A program made the position numbers and the translations under genes. The notes under the pieces are model-generated. The model did not search any database. It had not been told where the DNA came from and saw nothing but the letters and a program-made list of their open reading frames with translations. From Aquatica leii (taxonomy: Eukaryota > Arthropoda > Insecta > Coleoptera > Lampyridae): a DNA stretch of 64,000 nt. The stretch covers positions 230,786,532-230,850,531 of the forward strand of contig CM069432.1 of assembly GCA_035610365.1 (NCBI GenBank), written 5' to 3'. This document shows, piece after piece, positions 46,207 through 56,344 of the stretch (position 1 is its first letter; every line of letters begins with the position of its first letter).

Positions 46207-46530
46207 GAACCTTCAGGTAGGAGAGGCACTCACCACTTGGTTTGCTTTTTAAACGGCGACGTTTCGTGACGCTGTTGTGTGCTATTCATAATGGCCACTA
46301 TTTTATTGCGCAGGCAAAAAAAATACATTAGATTTAACGTGGCAGTAAGTACGTATTAAACGTTATTATGACTAACTATAATTAACCAATTTAGGTATAC
46401 ACTTACATAAAAAACAGGTTAAAAATGACCTGTCCCATTGAAATGGTCACAATTGTAAAATTAAATAAATAAATAAGCAAATACATTTACAGTTAGTGTA
46501 GAAGTACAATAAATTGCAAACAGCAAACAT
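46207..46530 (-). repeat. Left inverted arm of outer PLE
   Basis: 324 bases, inverse of 49358-49653. Shared stretches include AATGGCCACTATTTTATTGC, 'ATGACTAACTATAA' and 'AGTACAATAAATT'. It also contains GTTTCGTGACG, the inverse of the GAAAC box seen at PLE ends. Confidence 0.75.
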
Positions 46531-47037
46531 TTACACATCATATTATAACTAAGTTCGTAAAACCCGACAACTTTACCCATCACAGACATCTTTGCCCAAC
46601 GACGTGATTTAACCTTGCAAGATGTAGACGGCGTGCTTGGTCAAAGCGACAACTTGTTGCTTTAAACTGCATTTAGTTTCGATGGTTTAAAGTGAGTGGA
46701 TGTAGTATATAGAGGTAAGTAAATATTGTCCATACTTTTTGGGTTTTTTGCAGCAAAAAACTAGTGTTTCGTATAAGGCCCGGTCTAAATATATGTTTGT
46801 GTCGTTTTTAATAAAAGGTTATTTACATGTCTTTAAAAAAATAATCTAACGCTCTAAAGGATTACTACAAGTATGCCTTTTCAAATAATATGGCCCAAAT
46901 TAAAAGAAAGTTAGGTCAAGGCCATATAAAAATTATCCGTAATAACAATAAAAGTCATGGAGGCGGGCGTAACTAAAACATCAGAAAATTCCCATTAATA
47001 AAAAAAACCTTTGAAAAAAGGAAAAAAAGCTAAATAT

Positions 47038-47447
47038 TCAGCCTGGCTGCTCAGTAAGTGCTGCGGATATTCTATCATCTACCGCACCCGAGACTAGAAC
47101 TGATAAACTTCTAGGATCATCTGGTACAAATAAGATAAGAACAAGGTTTTTAGATGTTAGTAACAAAGAGTCTAATTCCTATAAAGATAGAAACAGGATG
47201 GAAGAAGAAACAAACAAGATGGGAGAAGAAATAGCGGGTAAAACTTTTCGTCCTGATTGATTCAGACAAAGCTTTTATGTCCTCGTTGAATTTGCGTCTA
47301 AAAAAATGTGCAAACATTTCATTGGAACTATAATTGAAAGTGAAGATATAAACGATAATTTTAGAGTAAAATTTTTGAGAAAAAAGAATTACGGATTTGT
47401 TTTTCCCGCAATTGAAGACGTATGCCTCCCCAGTTTTTTTTTATATT
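47038..47447 (+). pseudogene. C-terminal tail of a pogo-like transposase
   Basis: One continuous frame of about 135 codons with a single TGA stop. The last third, 'FYVLVEFASKKMCKHFIGT' followed about 20 residues later by 'VKFLRKKNYGFVFPAIEDV', matches the small conserved tail seen at the end of many insect pogo/Tigger-like proteins ('vlVeF..k....ffvG.v... v.FlRr....F.fP..eDv'). The upstream part is Ser/Glu/Lys-rich and unstructured. No DDE region was found. Identification rests on the tail only. Confidence 0.55.
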
Positions 47448-47966
47448 AAGGAGATTCTACCAATGCCTATAATAAAGCGAAGAAGTGTCTTTACATTTTC
47501 TAAAAACCTTAGCAACTACAACTTATGAATTTATTTATAAATAGATTTATTTTTTTTGTCTGAAGAAAATTGTTAGTTTTACGATATTTTAAAAAATAAA
47601 TCCTGATGCTTTGCAAATTATTTGTTTTTTAGATATTTTACTACTTTTTAAAAACTTAATAAGTGGGCAAAGATGTCTTATAAAGCCTGTAAAAGAGCCT
47701 AAACATGTTATTTTTATATAATAAAAACTTGTAGCTGTTGGATTCTTGTATGCAATCAAAATTTTAGGAAATAGCGAGAAACAGCCATAAAAAACACATA
47801 TTCAATTTATTTTAACTTACGTTTCGCCAATTTGTAAAAATTTATAAACACTAATATTAAAAAAAGAATAAATATATTAAAAAATAAAAAAAAACATAAA
47901 ATAAATTTAAATCTTAGTATTGCCAATCATGATCTAAACTGTAAAGAAAAAAAAATATATGTTTCA

Positions 47967-48440
47967 TTGCCATATATACCTTACTTATCTCATCAATTAA
48001 AAAAAGAACTACTTAAGTATAATCTTACAACTGTGTTTAAAAATCATTTAACATTAGAAAAAAAATTATTTAATAACCTAAAAGATAAAACTGATAAACT
48101 TTCAGTAGCTAATGTTGTATACCAGCTGAATTGTGCGAATTGTAATGGAGCGTATATAGGACAAACAAAACAAAATTTAAATAAAAGAATTAACCAACAT
48201 AAAAACTCTATAAAAACCAAAAAGGCTTCACCACATATCCCGAACACTGCATTGTCTGACCATTCAGTTGAGAAGAAACATAATTTCAATTTTAGTTCAC
48301 CAATAATTTTACGTATTGAAAATAATTTAAAAAAAAGAATGCTTTATGAAATGATTGAAATTAAAAAAAATAGTACAACAGTTAATTATAAAACAGATAT
48401 TGACAATCTAAATTCAATTTATAATTTCATCATTAATTAA
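47967..48440 (+). CDS. PLE protein C-terminus with intact GIY-YIG endonuclease
   Basis: 157 residues, 5' truncated relative to full PLE proteins (typically 700-900 residues with an RT domain). It opens with 'LPYIPYLSHQLKKELLKYN', the connector after the RT in this family. GIY-YIG block: 'VVYQLNCANC' then 'AYIGQTKQNLNKRINQH', keeping both Tyr, the C-x2-C insert, the conserved Arg and His. 'RMLYEMIEI' supplies the usual Glu. No frame breaks. The nuclease would nick DNA to prime reverse transcription in a complete protein; alone it is probably not functional. The listed start is not a real ATG; the frame is a truncated 3' part. Confidence 0.8.
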   Translation: MPYIPYLSHQLKKELLKYNLTTVFKNHLTLEKKLFNNLKDKTDKLSVANVVYQLNCANCNGAYIGQTKQNLNKRINQHKNSIKTKKASPHIPNTALSDHSVEKKHNFNFSSPIILRIENNLKKRMLYEMIEIKKNSTTVNYKTDIDNLNSIYNFIIN

Positions 48441-48854
48441 TCTAAATAAAACTAATTTATACCCTAATTAAAACATAGATAATAAACAAGTTAAGTAAAT
48501 ATATAAATTTAATGTTAAAATTATTTTGAATACAAAATTCTCACTTGTACATAACAATCGAGTTGATATCAATTTTACCATTTGTGTATTAAATTCCGAT
48601 CCAATTACATTATAAAAATTTGAAAACAGTTTACTAATATGTTAGTTTTGATTTAAAATTTCATAAAATGTATTTTATTAATAATGAATAAATATTTAAT
48701 TAAAAAAAAGTATATCTAAAATTGAGTAAGTTTAAAAAAAAAAAATTTTATCCTTTCATATATCTATGTTAATTTATTAAATTTAATTTTAGAAATATTG
48801 TAAATATAACATTGTATTTAAGATGGATGTTAAATAAGAATTATAATTTAAAAT

Positions 48855-48885
48855 CTGAAGACGCCTTTTTACAAATTGGCGAAAC
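48855..48885 (+). ncRNA. Hammerhead-like core at the PLE 3' end
   Basis: CTGAAGA (48855-48861, fits CUGANGA), GCC...GGC helix (48863-48865 with 48878-48880) around a 12-base loop, GAAAC (48881-48885). One unpaired base precedes the helix unless C48862 pairs with G48881. Stem II is short, so cleavage activity is uncertain. Confidence 0.5.
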
Positions 48886-49149
48886 GTAAGTTAAAATAAA
48901 TTGAATATGTGTTTTTTATGGCTGTTTCTCGCTATTTCCTAAAATTTATGTTATTTTTATAGTTGGGCAAATTTGTCATTTTGCCAGACAACTTTACCCG
49001 CACTTCGTTAAATTTCTTTTCACAGCCATCTTTAATGTTTTAAAGATAGCTGATCAGATATGAATAACTGAAGGGGTGACATAAAAACACTATATATAAC
49101 ATGTTATATACAAAAATAAAAGATAAATCGAATATTCTTGATACTTGAT

Positions 49150-49376
49150 ATACACAATGTCGTATACAAAATTGATTCTAACGATTGCAACAAATTCTAC
49201 ATAGAATAGACAAAACAAAAAACAAAAAATCGTCTGAGAAACCACCTGTACTAGCTGTAGCTATACATCACATTAACACAGGCCACAATTTTGTTTTTTC
49301 GAATCCTACAATCTTAGATGTAAAACAGTCCTTTAATAAACGATTAATAGTCTGTGTAGATGTTTGCTGTTTGTAA
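49150..49376 (+). pseudogene. GIY-YIG remnant of the outer PLE
   Basis: Two frames. The first reads 'VVYKIDSNDCNKFYIE' then a TAG stop in place of a sense codon: the family reads C-x2-C and YIGQT at these places, so Cys is Ser and Gly-Gln is Glu-stop. After a frame change, 49185-49376 gives 'HHINTGHNFVFSNPTILDV', the family block before the final helix. Dead copy, older than the one at 47967-48440. Confidence 0.7.
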
Positions 49377-49653
49377 TTTATTGTACTTTTACACTAACCG
49401 TAAACGTATTTGTTTATTTAATGTTACAATTCTGACCAGCTTGTTATGTAATTGTGTACTTACATAAGTTAGTTATAGTTAGTCATAATATCGTTTAATA
49501 TGTACGCACTGTCATGTTAAATCTAATGTATTTCTTTTTGTCTGTGCAATAAAATAGTGGCCATAATGAAGTTCGCACAATAACGTCACGAAACATCGCT
49601 GTTTAAAAAGCAAACAAAATTGTAAGTTTTTGCCTCGCCAACTTGAAGGTTGC
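49358..49653 (+). repeat. Right inverted arm of outer PLE
   Basis: 296 bases, inverse of 46207-46530. Contains 'CGTCACGAAACATCGC', a likely leftover of a hammerhead 3' half; the CUGANGA box is not preserved. Confidence 0.75.
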
Positions 49654-51162
49654 ATACAATTTTTTGAAAAAATTTAAAAAAAATTTAAATTACCAGTTAC
49701 TATATTTATTACTAAATCTGTCAACTTTGAAATTGACATCGTCTTTTTTCTATTTTAACTGAATTTTAAGATTTCTAAAATGACTTTTTCTCATGCTCAT
49801 TCTAACTTTGAACACTTAGCTTTATGTGGATTTCTACTTTTCATTTTGCCGCTCTAAAGCTTTTTTGGTTATAACTACACTAACAAACGAATATTGACGT
49901 TTGCGATGTTGGCAACACAAAAAAAAATTTGATGCATTTTTATATTACTTTTATTGGCTAAAATGTGTTTTGTATTCTATACTTTTTATTTTTGTAAAAA
50001 AGTAAATACAATTTCTTAAGTACTTACAAGTTTATTTAAAATGTAAACATTATAAAACGTGAGTAAGTAGATAATAAAAATAAAAATATGTAAGAGGTGT
50101 GTGTAGTAGTAGGATTTACGAGAAATTAGAAAAAGTAGAAGGGTTTACTAAGAAATATCGGAATTGATCAGAATGTACCGGGACTTATTAGAATGTAGTA
50201 GGATTTACAAAGATTCTTATTGATTTATGGCAGAATCACGGGATTTACTTAAAAAAGACGTTGTAACTGTAGAATTTTTAGTCAACGTGTTAACCCCTCA
50301 AAGTTGTCTGAGACAATACGATACCATAACCCACGATAAGAGTTTACGACAGCAAAAAGCTGGTTATAAACATGATTCTTACTCGTTCACAAATTGTAAT
50401 TTTTCTAGAATACAAATAATATGTAAAATACTTCACACAACATAAACAACAGTATAGAATTTATAATTTTAAACCTATTGATATTATTGACACAGAACCA
50501 ATTAACATACCCGTATATTTCAATCAATTTATATATAACAACTTTGTTTATAAACTTAAACTTGTATTATTAATTTATTTAGAACAAACATAACTATTAA
50601 TATTACTAATTTTAAATTTATTGATATTTAAATAGATTACCATTTTTTGCAAACGTATAAAATTTGGTGTATGTATAAACGATTTAAATAAACTGTTAAT
50701 AAAGTAAATTAATCAAATTAAGAAAGTTCATGTCAGTTGAGTATATGGTAGCTTAAAGACACGTTAATTGGTAATTTACGACCATTTGTTGAAACGTAAC
50801 ATTAAATTATAATTTAAATATAATGTTACGTACAACAGGTGTGTAACGTAAGCTTTTATGATTTATATTTTTATAGCATTAAAAGCTAATTAAACAAAAA
50901 ATATATTATTTTTCTGTTATTTTTATTATTATACTAACATTTTATTCTAAAAAAATTTTGAAAAATGTATCAAAAAATTTGATATGTTTTACAGTTACCT
51001 AGGTGGTTTATATTTTTACAATATTATAATAATCATTACAATCAATAACAAAACGTTAAGACTTCTTGTAATAATTTAAAGATCATGATAAAAAGTATTT
51101 AATTATTTATTTCTATGTGTAATACATTATTATTTTAGACATAAAACTTTCACCATAAAACA
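49654..51162. other. No gene recognised; weak 30-base repeats near 50105-50245
   Basis: AT-rich. At 50105-50245 the motif GTAGTAGGATTTAC and variants recur about every 30 bases, four to five times. A small hairpin with GTAACATTAAAT arms lies at 50800-50835. No coding feature. Confidence 0.45.
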
Positions 51163-51220
51163 TATTAAAGATATTTTTAGGGTAATAGGTGTATTTATTT
51201 AGAACAATTTAAATGCAAGC

Positions 51221-51249
51221 TTTCGAACTTGGTCTAAGTTCTTCGTCAG
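51221..51249 (-). ncRNA. Hammerhead-like core with perfect 6-bp stem II
   Basis: On the - strand: CTGACGA (51249-51243), A, GAACTT, loop AGACC, AAGTTC, GAAA (51224-51221). Both boxes fit CUGANGA and GAAA. A possible stem I pairs CAATTTAA upstream with TTAAATTG downstream. The best-formed core in the window. Stem III is not convincing. Confidence 0.55.
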
Positions 51250-51292
51250 GAAAAATTAAATTGTAATTATTTAGAACAATTTAAATGCAAGC

Positions 51293-51321
51293 TTTCGAAC
51301 TTGGTCTAAGTTCTTTGTCAG
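51293..51321 (-). ncRNA. Second hammerhead-like core, box mutated
   Basis: Same arrangement 72 bases away, GAAA (51296-51293) and 5' box CTGACAA (51321-51315): the invariant G of CUGANGA is A, so it should be inactive. Confidence 0.4.
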
Positions 51322-51342
51322 GCAAAATTAAATTTAGCTTTC

Positions 51343-51371
51343 CTGACGAAAAACTTAGACCAACTTTGAAA
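51343..51371 (+). ncRNA. Hammerhead-like core on the opposite arm
   Basis: CTGACGA (51343-51349) and GAAA (51368-51371) on the + strand; stem II is weakened because AAACTT faces AACTTT rather than AAGTTT. Confidence 0.45.
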
Positions 51372-51435
51372 GCTTGCATTTAAATTGTTCTAAATAAATA
51401 CACCTATTACCCTAAAATATCTTTAACATTATTAT

Positions 51436-52642
51436 TCATTTAATAAACAATAATTGAATGTTTAAATAAAAAATAATTTATTAGTATAATTTTCTTTTCA
51501 TAGACATAAAACTATTTTTGACACAAAATGCTTGTTAGTATAATGGAACAATTTTTTTTTAAATGCCAAAAAATTGTCAAATTTGGAAAAACGTTTGTAC
51601 AGTTTTCATTTTTAACTATATTTTAAAATAATTGTGCGTAATTCGTTTCCAAAGATTATAGAGAAACTGCTAAATGTAATTTTCATTCACTTAGTTATTT
51701 CTCAACTAGATATTGATAATTTAAGAAGACATCCCGAAACGCTTGATGTTGAACTATTATCTATAAAAATAAAGTTTATTACGTTGCGTCGACTTATTTT
51801 TTAATTTTTTTTTATATATGTTTTTTTAATATAAATAATAGTTTAACTATTTATATGAAATCTCAAATGGAAGATATTAAACAAATTATTATATTACAGT
51901 TATGATTATACCTTTATCTATAAACGTCTAAACGATTTTATTGCAACGCATTTAATATAAGTTTTATGTTGCAAACGTCACTAAAATAATTAATTATCGT
52001 GCTTAAACTTTCTATACAAAACTGAGATTCTTAACTTCCTGTTTTATAGGTGTAGTTGTTGAGCGACATCATCAAACAGTATTCCATTTACGTTCCTATG
52101 TAAATTTAAGTCAGTTTTACTGTACTAAGATAAATAAAATAAAGCGTTATAAACCAACCAAGTTTCGCAATTACCATTCTTTAAAAATGATGATGATCTT
52201 TTGTCTTCCTACATACACTAGTGGTTTTTAAACCACCTACATTTACTTTGCTATATCCTTAGGTAAATAAAACTTTTACGTTTAACACAAATGGGTTAAT
52301 TGTTTAAAACTAAATTATGTTTTTTTTTTAATTTGTTTGTTTTTATATCCAACTTAAATTTACTAAACTCATTACCTATTAGTGCAAAGTTTATGAATAT
52401 TTTTCATACAGTTAAATCAGTATTTATGTTTGATGAAATTATTGTAAGCTTTGGTAGTTATTTGAAATTGTTATCGTTGATTTTATATGTATTTGTATTT
52501 ATTTATTGATCAAAATTTCAACAAACATATTTTTAGTTGACGCTTATATGTTTGTTGATTTTCTAAAATATTAATCATTTTAGTACTTATTTCTGTAACT
52601 CGAAATTCTTACACAGAGTCCTATAAAATAAAGTATCTCTAA
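51436..52642. other. No gene recognised
   Basis: AT-rich spacer. The small frame 52300-52509 is hydrophobic and Phe/Leu-rich, likely a chance product of T-rich sequence. Confidence 0.4.
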
Positions 52643-55199
52643 CCCAAGCAACATTTTGTAACCGTGGTTACGTTGTAACCAGTTGCAAATTAGTAACATT
52701 AGTACCATGGTAAATAAACCGTTGCAGCAACGTAGCAGCAACTTTCGTAATTTACTGAGGTTTCAAATCTATTACAGAAACAACCATTTTACAACTATGG
52801 TTATAAGTAAGTTTTTCTTAAACTCTTATGTAACTACAGTGTCAATTTAGTGACATTAAAACCTTCATTTCGGTTTCGAGTGTAACAGTCTTGAAACTAT
52901 GGTTACAAGTGTGAATTTCTAAAACTACACTACAGTGTTAATCTATACGTTCAAACAGCAACAGAAGAAGTGCATTTTACGAGGTTTTTATAAGACACAT
53001 AGTCTATTATCATTATCCAATAAACAGTACCGAAAGTGTTTCTAATTCAAAACTACGTAAGTACAATTATTGGTATATTATATTACTATAATTTTAATCG
53101 TGCATTTAAACTACTGTTTCTAATTTAATCAACGTTGAAGAATTAATTGCCAATTATAAGTAAGCAAATTTTAAATTGATTTTATTTTCTTCTAGGATAA
53201 AATAGAATTTGATTGCAAGGACATTACAATATTACACACAGTGATCAGAACGTGTAAATTAGATCGCCATTGCGAACACCTATAATCTTTAAAAAAGCAG
53301 TCGAGATTATGATCATTGAACCGATTATAATTGCACATGTGCATTTGTAGCCTAATACAAATATTTAACTAAGAATTACGTAGACGCATTAAACTATAAC
53401 ATGTGAGGAATATCTTAATCCGCCATGGTCTTTTAACACAAAGACATTTTTTTCTTAACAAAATTTATGCATTTACTATTTACAAAATTTATAAATAATA
53501 GACATAATCCGCTTTTCTTGAAAATTTGCCGTAAAAACCTGTTTACTGGTACCTACTTGCAACAGATGTAAAAATTCTTTTATTATATCTTTTTTGTTTG
53601 AATTTATTTCTATAAGAAACTATAAAAATTTAAATAATGTACATTTATTATAACTTTTTATATATCTGTATCTTTTTATTAATATATTTTTATCTCTACT
53701 TTTGTTTTAATCTTTATGATGCAGTTAGTAACTAAAATCTTGAATAAGCTGCTTAACAAAGCGGTTATAAAGTAGTTTCAAATAATGGTAATAAGCATGT
53801 TTTCAAAACAGTTACATAGCAGTTGCTGTAAACGGTAACTACAATGTTACAAATCAATTACAAAACCGTGATGATAAACCATTACAGAAACGATTCAGAA
53901 TAGGTGTAACGTGTAAATTTTTTGATTGAATACGTCTGTTTTTAATTAACATTTTTGTATTCACTGTTTATGTAAATTCTTTTGCGCAAGCATTTCACGC
54001 ACTGACATGCGTTTTGAGCCTTCTTCTTAAGTAGGAAGACATCTTACGTTTAGCAATGAGGTGAAACAGACATTTTTTTTGCGTGCTGCAAAAAGTGGAA
54101 TTACCACTTATTTAATTTGTGTTTGTGAATTTTTGCCCTAATGGTGAAAATTATTTAAGCCTGCGTTTGTTTGTAGCTCCGCATTTGTTCGTAGCACTGC
54201 GTTTGTTTGTAGCATGTGCATTTTGTTGTCTTTACGAAAAATAGAATAAAAACCCGTAAATTCGAAAGGGTAAGTCGATTTTTGTTTTGATCCGAATTGG
54301 TAATTCATCGCAATTTACGTTTTAGTTTTTTCTTTGTTCCGGATTTTTGGTTTCGTTCTTATACGATGTTTTTAAGTATGAAAGTCTTATGAATACGATT
54401 TCGATCTTTATACGTCTGCGATTATGGAAATTACGATCTACGATTATCAATTTTATTGATTTCAAAGGCAAGATATCAATCAAATCTTCGTGAAAGAGAA
54501 AATATACGATTTACGGAAATTGCATCAGATTGCATCATTTCAATGAGTCATGACCACACCCGAATAAGTTGCGCGATTCGTAAGTGGTAAAATTAAACCT
54601 TCAAGGACACGTATGTACATAATCTGTAATTATTAGTTTTAAGTTTTGTTTTGGTTTCAATATTTAACCATTCATATATAAAAAATATTGTGGCGTCCAA
54701 CTTATAAAATTTTTATTTATCAAATTGAAAATTATTAATCTTAAGTAACGTAAGAATTCCCACGACTCTAATTAAATAAATATGAAAATTCTCATTGCTC
54801 TTATGTAGTTTGTTTATAATGTGTTTTAAATAAATATTTTTGTGAGCTAGCCGGTGCATTATTTAATTTATGTGTTATGCGTTTGTTTTATGTTAAAGTA
54901 AATTATGTTACATATTTGGCACCGATAGATTATTTGTAGTATGTTACATAGGTAAACATGACTTGTAAAAAACCGTTATAGCAACGCTGCAAAACAGTTA
55001 CAAAGTAGTAATTGCAACGGTTTCAGACACGTTGTAAAACGGTTATAATATTACTGCAGTTGCCTTGCAACTGACCAAATCCGGTATTGACAACGTATCA
55101 GGAAAGACTCAGCAACTATTCTGTAACTAAATACCTTACTGAAACCATAGTTGCAAGAGAGTTTTACAACCGTTTTGTAACTGATTTTTGCTACTTGGG
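52643..55199. mobile_element. Non-coding DNA transposon with CCCAAG ends and GTTACA/TGTAAC subterminal repeats
   Basis: Starts CCCAAGCAACATTTTGTAAC and ends, read inward, CCCAAGTAGCAAAAATCAGT; AA lies on both sides. Many copies of a GTTACAAAACGGTTGTAA-like motif in both orientations crowd 52643-52960, 53745-53915 and 54960-55199. No transposase frame inside 2557 bp. End motif CCCAA fits CMCWR, and subterminal repeats fit CACTA-type elements, but the middle cluster may mean two joined or nested copies. Confidence 0.6.
54164..54216 (+). repeat. Three tandem units of about 18-19 bp
   Basis: TGCGTTTGTTTGTAGC-like unit repeated three times (CCTGCGTTTGTTTGTAGCTC, CGCATTTGTTCGTAGCAC, TGCGTTTGTTTGTAGCAT). 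Lies inside the CCCAAG element. Confidence 0.7.
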
Positions 55200-55644
55200 A
55201 AATAGTCGTAATATACTTATTACTACTATTGTTTTTGTAGATGTTTGTTTTGGTATATTATATATGCACTAAAATTGGAAAAATGCAATTTTATTAAACT
55301 TGAATTTGTCATTACTAGCTACATAATATTTTTTTAAATTTTTTTACTAAAAGATTTTAGTTAAAGTGCACGTAGTTTGATTTTGTTTAAATGTTTATTC
55401 TGTACTTATAGATTCTTTTCAATATTTAATAATACATTCTAAATGGATGTATTTTTATTGTAATGTATTTATGGTATAATAGTTTTTGTGGTATTTCTTA
55501 GTCAAGTTTAGTATCGTATTAGTGGCTAGTTATTTTTTTTATAGTAGTATTTATAAATTATGAGTAAAGCCTTAGCCAAGTCGTTCCAGGAATAGGTAAT
55601 GTTGTTGTGTTCTTCTAATATTGACAGTAATTAATTTAGTTAAT
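55200..55644. other. No gene recognised
   Basis: AT-rich spacer. Confidence 0.4.
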
Positions 55645-56106
55645 GTGAGGTTCTTTGTTAGGAGGGCAAATAAATGGCGACGTTTAGTGCTATAATATGT
55701 CAAAAAATATTTAACACAACAGTCAAAATAGGTATAAAACAAGGTAAAACTTAAGAAAAAAAGATCGGAGTAGTCCTTAACTGCACGATGTATGACACTT
55801 ATACAAACATTATTACAATAATGATATCTATAAAAAAGAATTAAAATAACTGCGAATAACAAATTTGCTGCTATAACAAGTCAAACAATTGACAAGACAT
55901 GTATAATCCAAAATATAAGTTAACTACTCCGCTCGAACTTTTTCACGTAAGTTCTACGTTATTTTGTATGTTATGTTAAATAATTTTTGTGTTGGTTTAT
56001 ACGTACAAATATATTACAATTGCCTGAAGAAGTTCATACATCGTTACACAAAACTTTGCCATATAAAAAATCTTGAGTGGTTTATTTGCCCTCCTAACAA
56101 AAAACC
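55645..56106. mobile_element. PLE-like scrap bounded by 27-bp inverted repeats
   Basis: TTTGTTAGGAGGGCAAATAA at 55654-55673 is inverted at 56079-56098, with neighbouring bases also matching (about 27 bp, two mismatches). Inside the right end, 'CCTGAAGAAGTTC...ACAAAACTTTGCC' resembles PLE terminal hammerhead sequence with the GAAA box changed. No coding frame. The relation to the outer PLE arms at 49.6 kb is only partial. Confidence 0.4.
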
Positions 56107-56344
56107 TTCCTATAACCAGCTTAATTAAACTCAATGTCAAACGAAAAATACAACATTACATGTAAATCATATTTATTCCTTATTCATAATATAATAAATT
56201 TCTACACACATCCAACAATTTTTTAGATGCACTTACTTAATATACGCGGATTACACCCCTTTTAGTAATAAGTTAGATAGATTGATTAATAATTAAAAAA
56301 AAATAATAATCAATAATGAAATCGATATAACATATTAGCAGATA

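Larger units (their letters stand above)
47759..48947 (+). mobile_element. PLE fragment with perfect 82-bp inverted ends
   Basis: 47759-47840 and 48866-48947 are exact inverse copies (82 bases by eye). Between them lies an intact GIY-YIG frame (47967-48440). The perfect arms show that this copy is younger than its neighbours. The right arm begins in the loop of the hammerhead-like motif at 48855-48885, so the left arm carries only the motif's 3' half. Confidence 0.8.
46207..49653 (+). mobile_element. Nested mobile-element stack: PLE (outer) containing pogo-like and second PLE
   Basis: Inverted arms 46207-46530 and 49358-49653 bound the outer unit. Its GIY-YIG remnant lies at 49150-49340, just before the right arm. 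Between left arm and that remnant lie a pogo-like C-terminal frame (47038-47447) flanked by GACAACTTTACCC-type motifs, and a complete-ended PLE fragment (47759-48947). The order fits sequential insertion, but the pogo limits are not proven. Confidence 0.6.
51163..51435. mobile_element. Foldback element with hammerhead-like cores on both strands
   Basis: Left arm 51163-51250 and right arm 51341-51435 are inverse copies, sharing GGGTAATAGGTGTATTTATT and the segment from there to the TCAGGA/TCCTGA edge. A direct repeat of the inner part (51267-51322) follows the left arm. Each unit contains the hammerhead-like motif: two on the - strand, one on the + strand. It looks like a shortened PLE terminal structure without coding sequence. 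Confidence 0.7.

Noticed and set aside
48044..48289. - strand frame opposite the PLE GIY-YIG gene
   Set aside because: Antisense shadow of the intact GIY-YIG frame.
51163..51435. CRISPR-like array from the repeated units
   Set aside because: Only two direct copies plus one inverted copy, in a eukaryotic transposon context; repeats are arms of a foldback.
55572..55862. - strand 96-residue frame
   Set aside because: Overlaps the inverted-repeat scrap, Phe/Tyr/Leu-rich, no recognisable motif.
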